Positions 34,562 to 42,090 of a DNA stretch of 64,000 nucleotides are shown here, piece after piece. The stretch spans positions 1 to 64,000 of the forward strand of contig CAZQSU010000004.1 in the NCBI GenBank assembly GCA_964595905.1. The letters run 5' to 3'. The position numbers and the translations under genes are program-made. Source of the stretch: JAFDWI01 sp964595905 (GTDB lineage: Bacteria > Actinomycetota > Acidimicrobiia > Acidimicrobiales > Iamiaceae). Position 1 is the stretch's first letter. Each line of letters starts with the position of its first letter. A model generated the notes under the pieces. It saw only the letters and a program-made list of their open reading frames with translations. It searched no databases and had not been told where the DNA came from.

Positions 34562-35433
34562 CCGGCCTCTACGACTTCGAACAGGACCCGGGGCTGCTCG
34601 ATCCACCGCTGGTGCTCGGTCTGGACGGCTGGATCGACGCCGGCATGGGAGCCGGCGGGGCGACCGCGACGCTTCTCGAGAGCCATGCGACCTCGCTCGT
34701 GGCCACGTTCGACACCGACCAGCTTCTCGATCACCGGGCCCGTCGACCCACGATGGTGCTCGAGGACGGGGTGATCCGCGACCTGCGCTGGCCCCGCATC
34801 GAGCTGCGCGCCGGCACCGACAGCAAGGGCAACGGGATGCTGTTGCTCGTCGGGGCGGAACCCGACCACCTGTGGCACGCGTTCACCGAATCGGTCGTCG
34901 ACCTCGCCCTGGAACTCGGCGCACGGATGGTCGTCGGGCTCGGCGCCTACCCCGCGCCGGTGCCCCACACCCGCCCGGTGCAGCTCTCGTGCACCGCCTC
35001 GTCCGACGAGCTGGCCGCCCGGATCGGGTTCCTGCGGGGTTCCCTCGAGGTACCCGCGGGGGTCCAGGCCGCGATCGAACAACACGCCCACTCCGTGGGG
35101 ATCCCGGCGGTGGGCGCGTGGGCGCAGGTGCCCCACTACACCGCCGCGATGCCGTACCCGGCGGCGAGCCTCGCGTTGATCGAAGCGACCGCGGAGCTGA
35201 CCGGGCTCAGCCTCGACACGGGCGACCTGGCCTCCGAAGCCAGTGCGACGAGCGCCCGCATCGACGAGTTGGTCCAGGGCAACGAGGAGCACGCCGCGAT
35301 GGTCCATGCGCTCGAACTGCAGGCCGACGCGACCCCCTCGCCGGCCGACCTGCCCTCCGGCGACGAACTGGCCGCGGAACTCGAACGCTTCCTGCGCGAC
35401 CAGCCGCCGGGTTCGTCGGGCGCGCCGGGCTGA
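34558..35433 (+). CDS. PAC2-family protein (proteasome-assembly-chaperone fold)
   Basis: 291 residues. VLGLDGWIDAGMGAGGATATLL, LLDHRARRPTMVLEDGVI, DSKGNGMLLLVGAEPDHLW and VVGLGAYPAPVPHTRPVQLSCTAS are typical PAC2 segments (nucleoside-phosphorylase-like fold). Actinobacterial PAC2 proteins are widespread. A direct link to the bacterial proteasome has not been shown for most and none is visible here. The C-terminal 60 residues are helical and charged. Translationally coupled to the phosphotransferase gene (ATGA overlap); ends 16 bases from the convergent acyl-adenylate synthetase. Confidence 0.82.
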   Translation: MTGLYDFEQDPGLLDPPLVLGLDGWIDAGMGAGGATATLLESHATSLVATFDTDQLLDHRARRPTMVLEDGVIRDLRWPRIELRAGTDSKGNGMLLLVGAEPDHLWHAFTESVVDLALELGARMVVGLGAYPAPVPHTRPVQLSCTASSDELAARIGFLRGSLEVPAGVQAAIEQHAHSVGIPAVGAWAQVPHYTAAMPYPAASLALIEATAELTGLSLDTGDLASEASATSARIDELVQGNEEHAAMVHALELQADATPSPADLPSGDELAAELERFLRDQPPGSSGAPG

Positions 35434-35449
35434 GCGCGGACCTCCGGGT

Positions 35450-37105
35450 TCAGCCGGCCGTCCGGGCCGACGGGTACTCGTCGGCGAGGTACCGACTGCG
35501 ACACAGTGAGCGTTGGAGCTTGCCCGACGAGGTCTTCGGGAGCGTGCCCGCGGGCACGAGCACGATCTCACGCGCGGCCAGGCCCACCGCGTCCTTGACC
35601 GCACGGGCGACCTGCAGGCGGAGTTCGTCCGCGTCGTCCGAGCGCGTCTCGGCGACCACGACGAGGCCGGGCCGGTGGCCGGTGTCGCAGGCGAAGGCGA
35701 TCACGTTGCCGGCCCTGACGTCGTCGATCTCGGCCACGGCGATCTCGATGTCCTCGGGGAAGACGTTGCGCCCGGCGACGATGATCAGGTCCTTGATGCG
35801 ACCACACACCACCAGTTCGCCGTCGACCGCGTAGGCGAGGTCGCCGGTGCGCAGCCACCCGTCGACGAACCGCTCGACGTCGACGTCGTCGCGGCGGTAG
35901 TAGCCGGTGGTCACCGAGGTGCCACGAAGTTGCAGCTCACCCACCTCGCGTTCACCCATCGGCGCCCCGGTCTCGGTGTCGACGATCCGCATCTCCAGGC
36001 CGGGTACCGGGCGGCCGAGCCGCGCGAACGACCGGGCACCCTCCGCGCCGGCGTCGACCGGTGCGGCGTAGCGTTCGGTCTCGAGCACCCGCTGGTCGAC
36101 GGTGTCGACGACCACCCCGGTGAGCGGCTCGCCGAAGGTTCCGGCGATGCCGACCTCGGCCATGCCGAAGGCCGGGAACACGCATTCGGGCCGCAGCCCG
36201 TGACGTGCCCCGGCGGTCACGAACCGTTCCACGGCGGCGGTGTCGACCGGTTCGGCACCGTTGATCGCGAGGCGCAGCTTCGACAGGTCGAGCCCGTCGA
36301 GGCGTTCCATCGCCCGGGCCGCGAGGACGTACGCGAAGTTCGGCGCGGCGGTCAGGGTGCCGCCGTGGTCGGACAGCCACTGCACCCACCGCGACGGCGA
36401 TGCCATGAAGTCCTGCGGGGCCGCGAGCACCAGTTCGTTGCCGAAGGCCATGGCGGTGGTCAGGATCCCGACGAGTCCCATGTCGTGGTACAGCGGCAGC
36501 CACGACACGAACACGTCGGGGCCTTCCTGGTCGAGCCGACCGGCAGTGGTGAGCGCGTCCAGGTTGGCCAGCAGCGTCCGCTCGGGAAGCATGACGCCCT
36601 TGGGGTCAGAGGTCGACCCGCTGGTGTACTGCAGGATCGCCAGGCGGTCGGGGTCGTCCGGGGGCGCCACCCAGCCGTCCGCGGCGTGCGCGATCAGCGC
36701 GTCGAAGCTGACCCGGGCCGGGTCGCCGGGCTGGTCGTCCATGAACGGTGCGAGCTGCTCGTCGATCACCAACAGGCGGACGTCCGCGTCGATCACGCGC
36801 TTGCGGGTCTGGGCGACGAACGCCTCGAGCGAGCTCATCCGCATGGGAAGGGGCAACACCACCACGGTCGCTCCGGCGAGCCACACGGCTCGGATGGTGG
36901 TGACCAGTTTTCGGCTGGTTGGCCCCAGCAACGCGACGTGGTCGCCCACCCCGACCCCGTGGGCGGCGAGCGCCACCGCGGTTCGGGTCGCGTCGTCGTG
37001 GAGTTCGGCCCAGCTGAGGCGGACCGTCGGGTCTTCACAGACGAACGTCACCCCCCGGTCGGTCGAGGTTGCGGCGTGCTCGAGTCTTCTCACCAGGTTT
37101 CGCAT
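35450..37105 (-). CDS. Fatty acyl-AMP ligase / acyl-CoA synthetase (FadD-like)
   Basis: 551 residues. The ANL-superfamily P-loop is ILQYTSGSTSDPKGVML, A5 is VFPAFGMAEVGIAG, A7/A8 is WLRTGDLAYAVDGELVVCGRIKDLIIVAGRNVFPEDIE, and the A10 lysine is in LPKTSSGKLQR. The KDLII-x-x-GRN-x-x-PEDIE form is closest to fatty acyl-AMP ligases such as FadD32-type enzymes that load polyketide synthases, but the discriminating insertion cannot be judged by eye, so CoA ligase activity is possible. ATG 37105 gives the conserved start (MRNLVRRLEHAA); a GTG at 37117 is the alternative. No polyketide synthase is nearby. Confidence 0.85.
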   Translation of the reverse strand: MRNLVRRLEHAATSTDRGVTFVCEDPTVRLSWAELHDDATRTAVALAAHGVGVGDHVALLGPTSRKLVTTIRAVWLAGATVVVLPLPMRMSSLEAFVAQTRKRVIDADVRLLVIDEQLAPFMDDQPGDPARVSFDALIAHAADGWVAPPDDPDRLAILQYTSGSTSDPKGVMLPERTLLANLDALTTAGRLDQEGPDVFVSWLPLYHDMGLVGILTTAMAFGNELVLAAPQDFMASPSRWVQWLSDHGGTLTAAPNFAYVLAARAMERLDGLDLSKLRLAINGAEPVDTAAVERFVTAGARHGLRPECVFPAFGMAEVGIAGTFGEPLTGVVVDTVDQRVLETERYAAPVDAGAEGARSFARLGRPVPGLEMRIVDTETGAPMGEREVGELQLRGTSVTTGYYRRDDVDVERFVDGWLRTGDLAYAVDGELVVCGRIKDLIIVAGRNVFPEDIEIAVAEIDDVRAGNVIAFACDTGHRPGLVVVAETRSDDADELRLQVARAVKDAVGLAAREIVLVPAGTLPKTSSGKLQRSLCRSRYLADEYPSARTAG

Positions 37106-37227
37106 CGGGGGTGAGACCACGTTCGGGGGTCGGAGGTTACGTCGCCGTCGGTGGCGACTACGAGACACCCGTCACACCGACGGCACGACGGCGGATTCCG
37201 AGACCCGACCCGGCCGGGCGGGAGCAC

Positions 37228-37233
37228 TACCGT
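37228..37233 (+). promoter_or_regulatory. Candidate -10 box (TACCGT) of a leaderless leuS transcript
   Basis: TACCGT ends 7 bases before ATG 37241. An in-frame GTG at 37232 lies inside the box and has GGGAG eight bases upstream, so an SD-led start there is the alternative. Confidence 0.4.
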
Positions 37234-37240
37234 GCATCCC

Positions 37241-40156
37241 ATGGCCGAGCAACCGCACGCGACGTCCAGCGACGACACCCCGCCCCACCGGTACGACGCC
37301 GCGCTCGCCGGGACCATCGAGACGAAATGGCAGCAGCGCTGGGCCGACGAGGGCACGTTCGACGCGCCCAACCCGACCGGCGCGTTGTCGGAGGGCTTCG
37401 AGCGGGTGGCCGACCGCACCAGGTTCTTCGCGCTCGACATGTTCCCGTATCCGAGCGGTTCTGGGCTGCACGTGGGTCACCCGCTCGGCTACATCGGCAC
37501 CGACGTGTACGCGCGCTATCAGCGCATGACCGGCCACAACGTGTTGCACACGATGGGCTACGACGCGTTCGGGCTGCCCGCCGAGCAGTATGCCATCGAG
37601 ACCGGCCAGCATCCCCGGGTCACGACCGAAGCGAACATCGCGAACATGTCGCGTCAGTTGGCCCGTCTGGGTCTGGGACACGACCGCAGACGCGTGCTGG
37701 CCACCACCGACGTGGGCTACTACCGGTGGACCCAGTGGATCTTCCTCCAGCTGTTCGAGTCGTTCTACGACACCGGGGCCGGCCAGGCGCGGCCGATCGC
37801 CGAGCTGGTCGCCGAACTCGATGCAGGCGACCGCGAACCCGACGATCACACGCTGCCCGCGGGCACGACCTGGGCGGATCTGGACGCTGCCGACCGGCGA
37901 CGGGTGATCGACGCCCACCGGCTCGCGTACGTGTCGGAGGCGCCGGTGAACTGGTGCACGGGACTGGGAACGGTGCTGGCGAACGAGGAGGTCAACGCCG
38001 AGGGGCGCTCCGAACGCGGCAACTTCCCGGTGGAACGTCGCCCGTTGCGCCAGTGGATGTTGCGGATCACCGCCTACGCGGAGCGGCTGCTCGACGATCT
38101 CGATCTGTTGGACTGGCCCGAGCCGATCAAGCTGATGCAGCGCAACTGGATCGGACGCTCCACCGGCGCGACGGTGGCCTTCGCCGCCGACGGTGGCGAC
38201 CCGTCGAGCGAGGTGTTCACCACCCGCCCAGACCCGCTGTTCGGTGCGACCTACGTGGTGCTGGCGCCCGAACACGACCTGGTCGACGCCTTCACCGCGA
38301 CCGTGTGGCCCGAGGGCACCCCGAACGAGTGGACCGGTGGCGCGGCCGACCCGAAGACGGCGGTCGACGCCTACCGCACGGCCACGGCGCGTCGCTCCGA
38401 GCGCGACCGGCAGGCCGAGTCGCGCACCAAGACCGGCGTGTTCACCGGAACCTTCGCCATCAATCCGGTCAACGGCGACCCCGTGCCGGTGTTCATCGCG
38501 GACTACGTGTTGACCGGCTACGGCACCGGGGCGATCATGGCCGTGCCCGCCCACGACGAGCGGGACTTCGCGTTCGCGAAGGCCTTCGGGTTGGGGATCG
38601 TCGAAGTGGTGCACCCGCCGTCGTCGTGGTTCGCCGAGCACGGTCTCGACGACGGTGCGCCGGTCGAGCAGTGGCCCGGTGCGTTCACCGGGGAGGGCAC
38701 CGCGACCGCGTCGGCGAACGACGACGTGTCGCTCGACGGTCTGGCCGTGCCCGATGCGAAGGCGGCGATCACCGGCTGGCTGGGTGTGCAGGGCACCGGT
38801 CGGTCGACGGTCACCTACAAGTTGCGCGACTGGTTGTTCTCGCGCCAGCGCTACTGGGGCGAACCCTTTCCGATCGTCTGGGACGACGACGGGTTCGCCC
38901 ACGCGGTGCCTGCCGACCAGCTCCCGGTGACCCTGCCCGAGATCGACGACTTCACCCCCCGGGTGTCCGACGATCCCGACGCGCTGCCCGAGCCGCCGCT
39001 CGCGCGGGCCGACGACTGGGTGAAGGTCAGCCTGGATCTGGGCGACGGGCCGCGCACCTACCGGCGCGAGACCAACACGAGGCCCCAGTGGGCCGGGTCG
39101 TGCTGGTACGAGTTGCGCTATCTGGACCCGCACAACGACGACGCGTTCGTCGATCCCGAGATCGAGGCCTACTGGATGGGTCCCCGCTCGCCGGGTGACT
39201 CGGGCGGCGTCGACCTGTACGTCGGCGGCGTCGAGCACGCGGTGCTGCATCTGCTCTATGCCCGGTTCTGGCACAAGGTGCTCTACGACCTGGGCCACGT
39301 CTCGTCGGTCGAGCCGTTCCACCGGTTGTTCAACCAGGGCTATGTGCAGGCGTACGCGTTCACCGACGACCGGGGCTTCCACGTGCCCGCTGCGGAGGTG
39401 GTCGAAGGAGACGACGGCACGTTCACCCACGACGGGGCGCCGGTGCACCGTGAGTACGGCAAGATGGGCAAGAGTCTGAAGAACTCGGTCACGCCCGACG
39501 AGATGTACGAGGCGTACGGCGCCGACACGCTGCGGCTGTACGAGATGTTCACCGGCCCCTTCGACCAGAGCCGTCCCTGGCACACCCGCGACGTGATCGG
39601 CGTGCACCGGTTGCTGCAGCGCATCTGGCGCAACGTGGTCGACGAGCACTCCGGTGAGGTGACCGTCACCGACGGCGCGGTCGATGACGACACGCTGCGG
39701 GCGCTGCACCAGATGCTCGACGCGGCCGCCGACGGCTACGAGTCGTTGCGGTTCAACACGGTGGTCGCCCGCATCACCGAGTACAACAACCATCTGATCG
39801 GTCGCTTCGACGGTGGGGTGCCCCGCGCCGCGGTGGAGCCGATGGTGCTCGCGCTCGCGCCGCTGGCGCCGCATGTCGCCGAGGAGCTCTGGGAACGGCT
39901 CGGCCACGATGCGTCGCTGGCCTGGCACGACTTCCCGGTCGCCGATCCGGCGCTGCTGGTGGCCGAGACCGTCGAGATCCCGGTACAGATCAACGGCAAG
40001 GTCCGCAGCCACATCACGGTTGCTCCCGACGCCTCGCCCGCCGATCTGGAGGCGGCGGCCCGGGCCGATGCGCGGATCGCCGAGCTTCTCGACGGCGCCG
40101 AGGTCACCCGGGTGATCGCGGTGCCGGGCCGGATGGTCAACCTGGTGGTGAAGTGA
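37241..40156 (+). CDS. leuS: Leucyl-tRNA synthetase
   Basis: 971 residues, class Ia. The HIGH motif is HVGH at 77-80 within MFPYPSGSGLHVGHPLGY. The CP1 editing domain contains FTTRPDPLFGATYVVLAPEH and GTGAIMAVPAHDERD (the threonine-rich and HDER editing motifs), and KMSKS is KMGKS at 741-745. The C-terminal anticodon and leucyl-specific domains end with QINGKVRSHITVA. All catalytic and editing motifs are intact, and the length fits the bacterial enzyme. The long open frame on the opposite strand is an antisense shadow. Ends just before the C-rich tract and palindromic repeats. Confidence 0.97.
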   Translation: MAEQPHATSSDDTPPHRYDAALAGTIETKWQQRWADEGTFDAPNPTGALSEGFERVADRTRFFALDMFPYPSGSGLHVGHPLGYIGTDVYARYQRMTGHNVLHTMGYDAFGLPAEQYAIETGQHPRVTTEANIANMSRQLARLGLGHDRRRVLATTDVGYYRWTQWIFLQLFESFYDTGAGQARPIAELVAELDAGDREPDDHTLPAGTTWADLDAADRRRVIDAHRLAYVSEAPVNWCTGLGTVLANEEVNAEGRSERGNFPVERRPLRQWMLRITAYAERLLDDLDLLDWPEPIKLMQRNWIGRSTGATVAFAADGGDPSSEVFTTRPDPLFGATYVVLAPEHDLVDAFTATVWPEGTPNEWTGGAADPKTAVDAYRTATARRSERDRQAESRTKTGVFTGTFAINPVNGDPVPVFIADYVLTGYGTGAIMAVPAHDERDFAFAKAFGLGIVEVVHPPSSWFAEHGLDDGAPVEQWPGAFTGEGTATASANDDVSLDGLAVPDAKAAITGWLGVQGTGRSTVTYKLRDWLFSRQRYWGEPFPIVWDDDGFAHAVPADQLPVTLPEIDDFTPRVSDDPDALPEPPLARADDWVKVSLDLGDGPRTYRRETNTRPQWAGSCWYELRYLDPHNDDAFVDPEIEAYWMGPRSPGDSGGVDLYVGGVEHAVLHLLYARFWHKVLYDLGHVSSVEPFHRLFNQGYVQAYAFTDDRGFHVPAAEVVEGDDGTFTHDGAPVHREYGKMGKSLKNSVTPDEMYEAYGADTLRLYEMFTGPFDQSRPWHTRDVIGVHRLLQRIWRNVVDEHSGEVTVTDGAVDDDTLRALHQMLDAAADGYESLRFNTVVARITEYNNHLIGRFDGGVPRAAVEPMVLALAPLAPHVAEELWERLGHDASLAWHDFPVADPALLVAETVEIPVQINGKVRSHITVAPDASPADLEAAARADARIAELLDGAEVTRVIAVPGRMVNLVVK

Positions 40157-40189
40157 CGCCCCACCGACCCCGCCGCACCCCGCCCCGCT

Positions 40190-40249
40190 CCCCCGTCCCG
40201 TCCCCGTCCCGTCCCGCCCCCCGTCCCGTCCCGTCCCGTCCCGCCCCCC
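40190..40249. repeat. C-rich low-complexity tract with GTCCC repeats
   Basis: About 60 bases of almost pure C/G/T made of tandem GTCCC units interrupted by C-runs. The minus strand is a GGGAC array with many runs of three or more G, a potential G-quadruplex former. It lies between the leuS stop and the palindromic repeats. Confidence 0.85.
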
Positions 40250-40307
40250 TTCCGAAATTTGCAGGATTCTGCCGCCCACAGCGGCGATTCCCTGCAAATT
40301 TCGGAGG
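40246..40307. repeat. Palindromic repeat, copy 1 (62 bp)
   Basis: Identical base for base to copy 2. Perfect 15-bp arms (40251-40265 TCCGAAATTTGCAGG and 40291-40305) extend by a wobble and a G-C pair. The 25-base centre holds a second 5-bp stem (GCCGC 40271-40275, GCGGC 40281-40285) with a CCACA loop. The arms are A/T-rich compared with the surroundings, so the element looks acquired or selected as a unit. Confidence 0.95.
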
Positions 40308-40317
40308 CCCCACCAAA

Positions 40318-40379
40318 CCCCTTCCGAAATTTGCAGGATTCTGCCGCCCACAGCGGCGATTCCCTGCAAATTTCGGAGG
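40318..40379. repeat. Palindromic repeat, copy 2 (62 bp)
   Basis: Second perfect copy, 72-bp period, separated from copy 1 by ten bases. Arms 40323-40337 and 40363-40377. Its right edge supplies the GGAGG that precedes a short ORF and the thioesterase gene. Either strand folds the same way. Could be a REP/RAYT-like element, an mRNA 3'-end stabiliser of leuS or a terminator; not decidable here. Confidence 0.95.
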
Positions 40380-40387
40380 AGCAGAAG

Positions 40388-40414
40388 ATGAAGGTCGACC
40401 GGCATGAGTCCTGA
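40388..40414 (+). other. Possible 8-codon leader ORF overlapping the thioesterase start
   Basis: ATG at 40388 has GGAGGAG at 40375-40381, an ideal six-base spacing, and encodes MKVDRHES then TGA at 40412-40414. It overlaps the thioesterase ATG (40404) in another frame, so it could couple translation. The gene itself has only a weak site. May be chance created by the repeat edge. Confidence 0.3.
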
Positions 40415-40847
40415 ACCCCCTGGTGACGACGCCGTCCGCGCGGCGATGGCCGACCCGACCGGCTACCTGCGCGCCGCGATGCCGATGTGTGCGACGCTCG
40501 GTTTCGTCGCCGACCGGGTCGACACCGACGAGGTCGTGGTGTCGGTGGAGTGGTCGCAGTCGCTGTGCACGGCGAACGGCGTGATCCACGGGGGTGTGGT
40601 CATGGCCCTGGCCGACGCGGCCGGCGCCATGTTGGCCTACCTCAATCTGCCCGAGGGGGCGTCTGGCACCACGACGGTCGAGTCGAAGACGAACTTCCTC
40701 GGTGCGGCCCGCAGCGGCACCCTCACCGCGACGGCACGGATCCTGCACGCCGGACGCACGACGATCGTGGTCGAGACCGACCTCGCCACGGCCGAGGGGC
40801 GGGTCGCCAAGACCACCCAGACCCAGCTCGTGCTCGTCCCCCGCTGA
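40404..40847 (+). CDS. PaaI-family hotdog thioesterase
   Basis: 147 residues. The hotdog helix and catalytic loop CTANGVIHGGVVMALADAAGAML carries the HGG motif and the downstream Asp of the PaaI group. The strand TTTVESKTNFLGAARSGTLTATARILHAGRTTIVVETDL completes the fold. It should hydrolyse acyl-CoA (hydroxyphenylacetyl-CoA or medium-chain substrates in characterised members). Nothing nearby fixes the substrate. The ribosome-binding site is weak at the gene itself; see the leader ORF. Followed by tRNA-Ala 45 bases later. Confidence 0.88.
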   Translation: MSPEPPGDDAVRAAMADPTGYLRAAMPMCATLGFVADRVDTDEVVVSVEWSQSLCTANGVIHGGVVMALADAAGAMLAYLNLPEGASGTTTVESKTNFLGAARSGTLTATARILHAGRTTIVVETDLATAEGRVAKTTQTQLVLVPR

Positions 40848-40871
40848 GTTCGCCGTCGGGAACGTGACTGG

Positions 40872-40877
40872 TAGAGT
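40872..40877 (+). promoter_or_regulatory. Candidate -10 box (TAGAGT) of tRNA-Ala
   Basis: TAGAGT lies 15 bases before the mature tRNA 5' end, a usual distance. A weak TTCGCC sits 17 bases upstream at the -35 position. Confidence 0.35.
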
Positions 40878-40892
40878 TGGCGGACCACACTC

Positions 40893-40965
40893 GGGGCTAT
40901 AGCTCAGTTGGTAGAGCGCTTCCATGGCATGGAAGAGGTCTGGGGTTCGATTCCCCATAGCTCCA
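40893..40965 (+). tRNA. tRNA-Ala (anticodon GGC)
   Basis: A 73-base cloverleaf: acceptor GGGGCTA pairs with TAGCTCC (one G-T pair), D arm AGCTCAGTTGGTAGAGC, anticodon stem CTTCC/GGAAG with loop ATGGCAT giving GGC, T arm GGGGTTCGATTCCCC, discriminator A. The G3-U70 pair is the universal alanine identity element and confirms the assignment. CCA is not encoded. Confidence 0.98.
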
Positions 40966-41072
40966 CTGGATGACGCCCAGGTCACGGGACCCGGGAGATT
41001 CTTCGTCGAACCGGACGGCAATGCGGGCTTTCCCCCATGGTGGGCCGTCGATCCGAACCCGATGATGGAGCC

Positions 41073-41594
41073 ATGGTCGGTCATCCACCGCCCCCGACGC
41101 CATCCGGGAAACCCGTGCGCCTGCGGACGGCTCCACGCGCCGTCGTCGCCGCGTTCGTCCTGATCCTCTCGACCCCCGTCGTGGTGTGGTGGGTCTTCGG
41201 AAACCAGGACGATCGCGTCCCCGGCCTGGATCCGGCGCATGACCAGCATGCCTTCAGCCGCACGTTCGACCCGCCCGCCATCAGCGCAGGAACCGAGGTC
41301 ATGATCGGTCTCATCGCGACCGTGGTCCTCGTCGCGGCGGCGCTCACCCTGGTCTCCGCAACCAGATCAGGCCGGCTGGATCGACGCTGGTGGCCGCCGA
41401 TCGTCGGCTGCGTCGGCCTGGGGGCCATCGCCGGCATCGCCGAACGCACACTGACCGCTGCAACGATCGGGGCGAACATCGATGCCGGCATGCTGGTGCT
41501 CTTCGGCACGCCGATGGTCGCATTCCTTGCCGTCGGATCTGTGGGGTGGACGGTCCGAGTGTGCTGTTCCACGTCGACAGAACCCCGCGGGTGA
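41073..41594 (+). CDS. Small polytopic membrane protein, function unknown
   Basis: About 173 residues. Four hydrophobic segments are visible: AVVAAFVLILSTPVVVWWVFG, VMIGLIATVVLVAAALTLVSA, PPIVGCVGLGAIAGIAERTL and MLVLFGTPMVAFLAVGSVGWTVRVC. Between the first two is an acidic external loop (NQDDRVPGLDPAHDQH). The start is uncertain: ATG 41073 is used, ATG 41037 and GTG 41115 are possible. No domain is recognised. Codon use and GC match the surroundings. It stands alone between the tRNA and the SHOCT-domain gene. Confidence 0.6.
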   Translation: MVGHPPPPTPSGKPVRLRTAPRAVVAAFVLILSTPVVVWWVFGNQDDRVPGLDPAHDQHAFSRTFDPPAISAGTEVMIGLIATVVLVAAALTLVSATRSGRLDRRWWPPIVGCVGLGAIAGIAERTLTAATIGANIDAGMLVLFGTPMVAFLAVGSVGWTVRVCCSTSTEPRG

Positions 41595-41667
41595 CCCCTC
41601 ACCGACGTAAGCTCGCCGTCACCGGCGGGGACGGAACCTGGCCGATCGCGAACAAAGGGTATGTACG

Positions 41668-42057
41668 ATGCTGCTAGCCGACGTGTCACTGGGGTCGTTG
41701 CTGTGGACGGTGCTGTCCGTCTTCTTCATGTTGATGTACCTGATGATGCTGTTCAGCGTCATCGTGGACCTGTTCAGGAACAAGGACATGAGCGGTGGGA
41801 TGAAGGCGGTGTGGGTGCTCTTCCTGCTGATCCTGCCGTTGCTCAGCCTGCTGGTGTACCTGATCGTGAACGGCAAGGGCATGGCCGAACGGTCGATGGC
41901 CGAGCACGCCGCGGCCGAGGCCGATGTGCGCCAGTACATCCGTCAGACCGCCGGCACCTCCCCCGCCGACGACATCGCCCAGGCCAAGGCCCTGCTCGAC
42001 GCCGGCACGATCACCCAGGCCGAGTTCGACGTGCTCAAGGCCAAAGCGCTCGGCTGA
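41668..42057 (+). CDS. Small membrane protein with PLDc_N-like helices and SHOCT tail
   Basis: 129 residues. Two helices (SLLWTVLSVFFMLMYLMMLFSVIVDLF and AVWVLFLLILPLLSLLVYLIV) flank a basic loop with the FRNKDMSGGMKA pattern of phospholipase-D-nuclease N-terminal domains. The C-terminal 30 residues (DDIAQAKALLDAGTITQAEFDVLKAKAL) are a SHOCT oligomerisation domain. Such actinobacterial proteins are common and uncharacterised; some respond to envelope stress. GGG eight bases before ATG 41668 serves as SD. TAAGCT (41608-41613) may be the -10. Confidence 0.85.
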   Translation: MLLADVSLGSLLWTVLSVFFMLMYLMMLFSVIVDLFRNKDMSGGMKAVWVLFLLILPLLSLLVYLIVNGKGMAERSMAEHAAAEADVRQYIRQTAGTSPADDIAQAKALLDAGTITQAEFDVLKAKALG

Positions 42058-42065
42058 GCCGTCGC

Positions 42066-42080
42066 GCCGGCCGCGCCGGC
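42066..42080. terminator. Short GC hairpin between convergent genes
   Basis: GCCGGC (42066-42071), CGC loop, GCCGGC (42075-42080), between the SHOCT gene and the convergent exporter gene. Could terminate in both directions. No T-run. Confidence 0.35.
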
Positions 42081-42090
42081 CGGGACCGGC

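Noticed and set aside
40246..40379. CRISPR array
   Set aside because: Only two repeats, fully palindromic 62-bp units, a ten-base spacer and no cas genes.
37172..40405. Very long open reading frame antisense to leuS and through the repeats
   Set aside because: It mirrors third-position GC of leuS, has no recognisable domain, and leuS motifs on the plus strand are complete.
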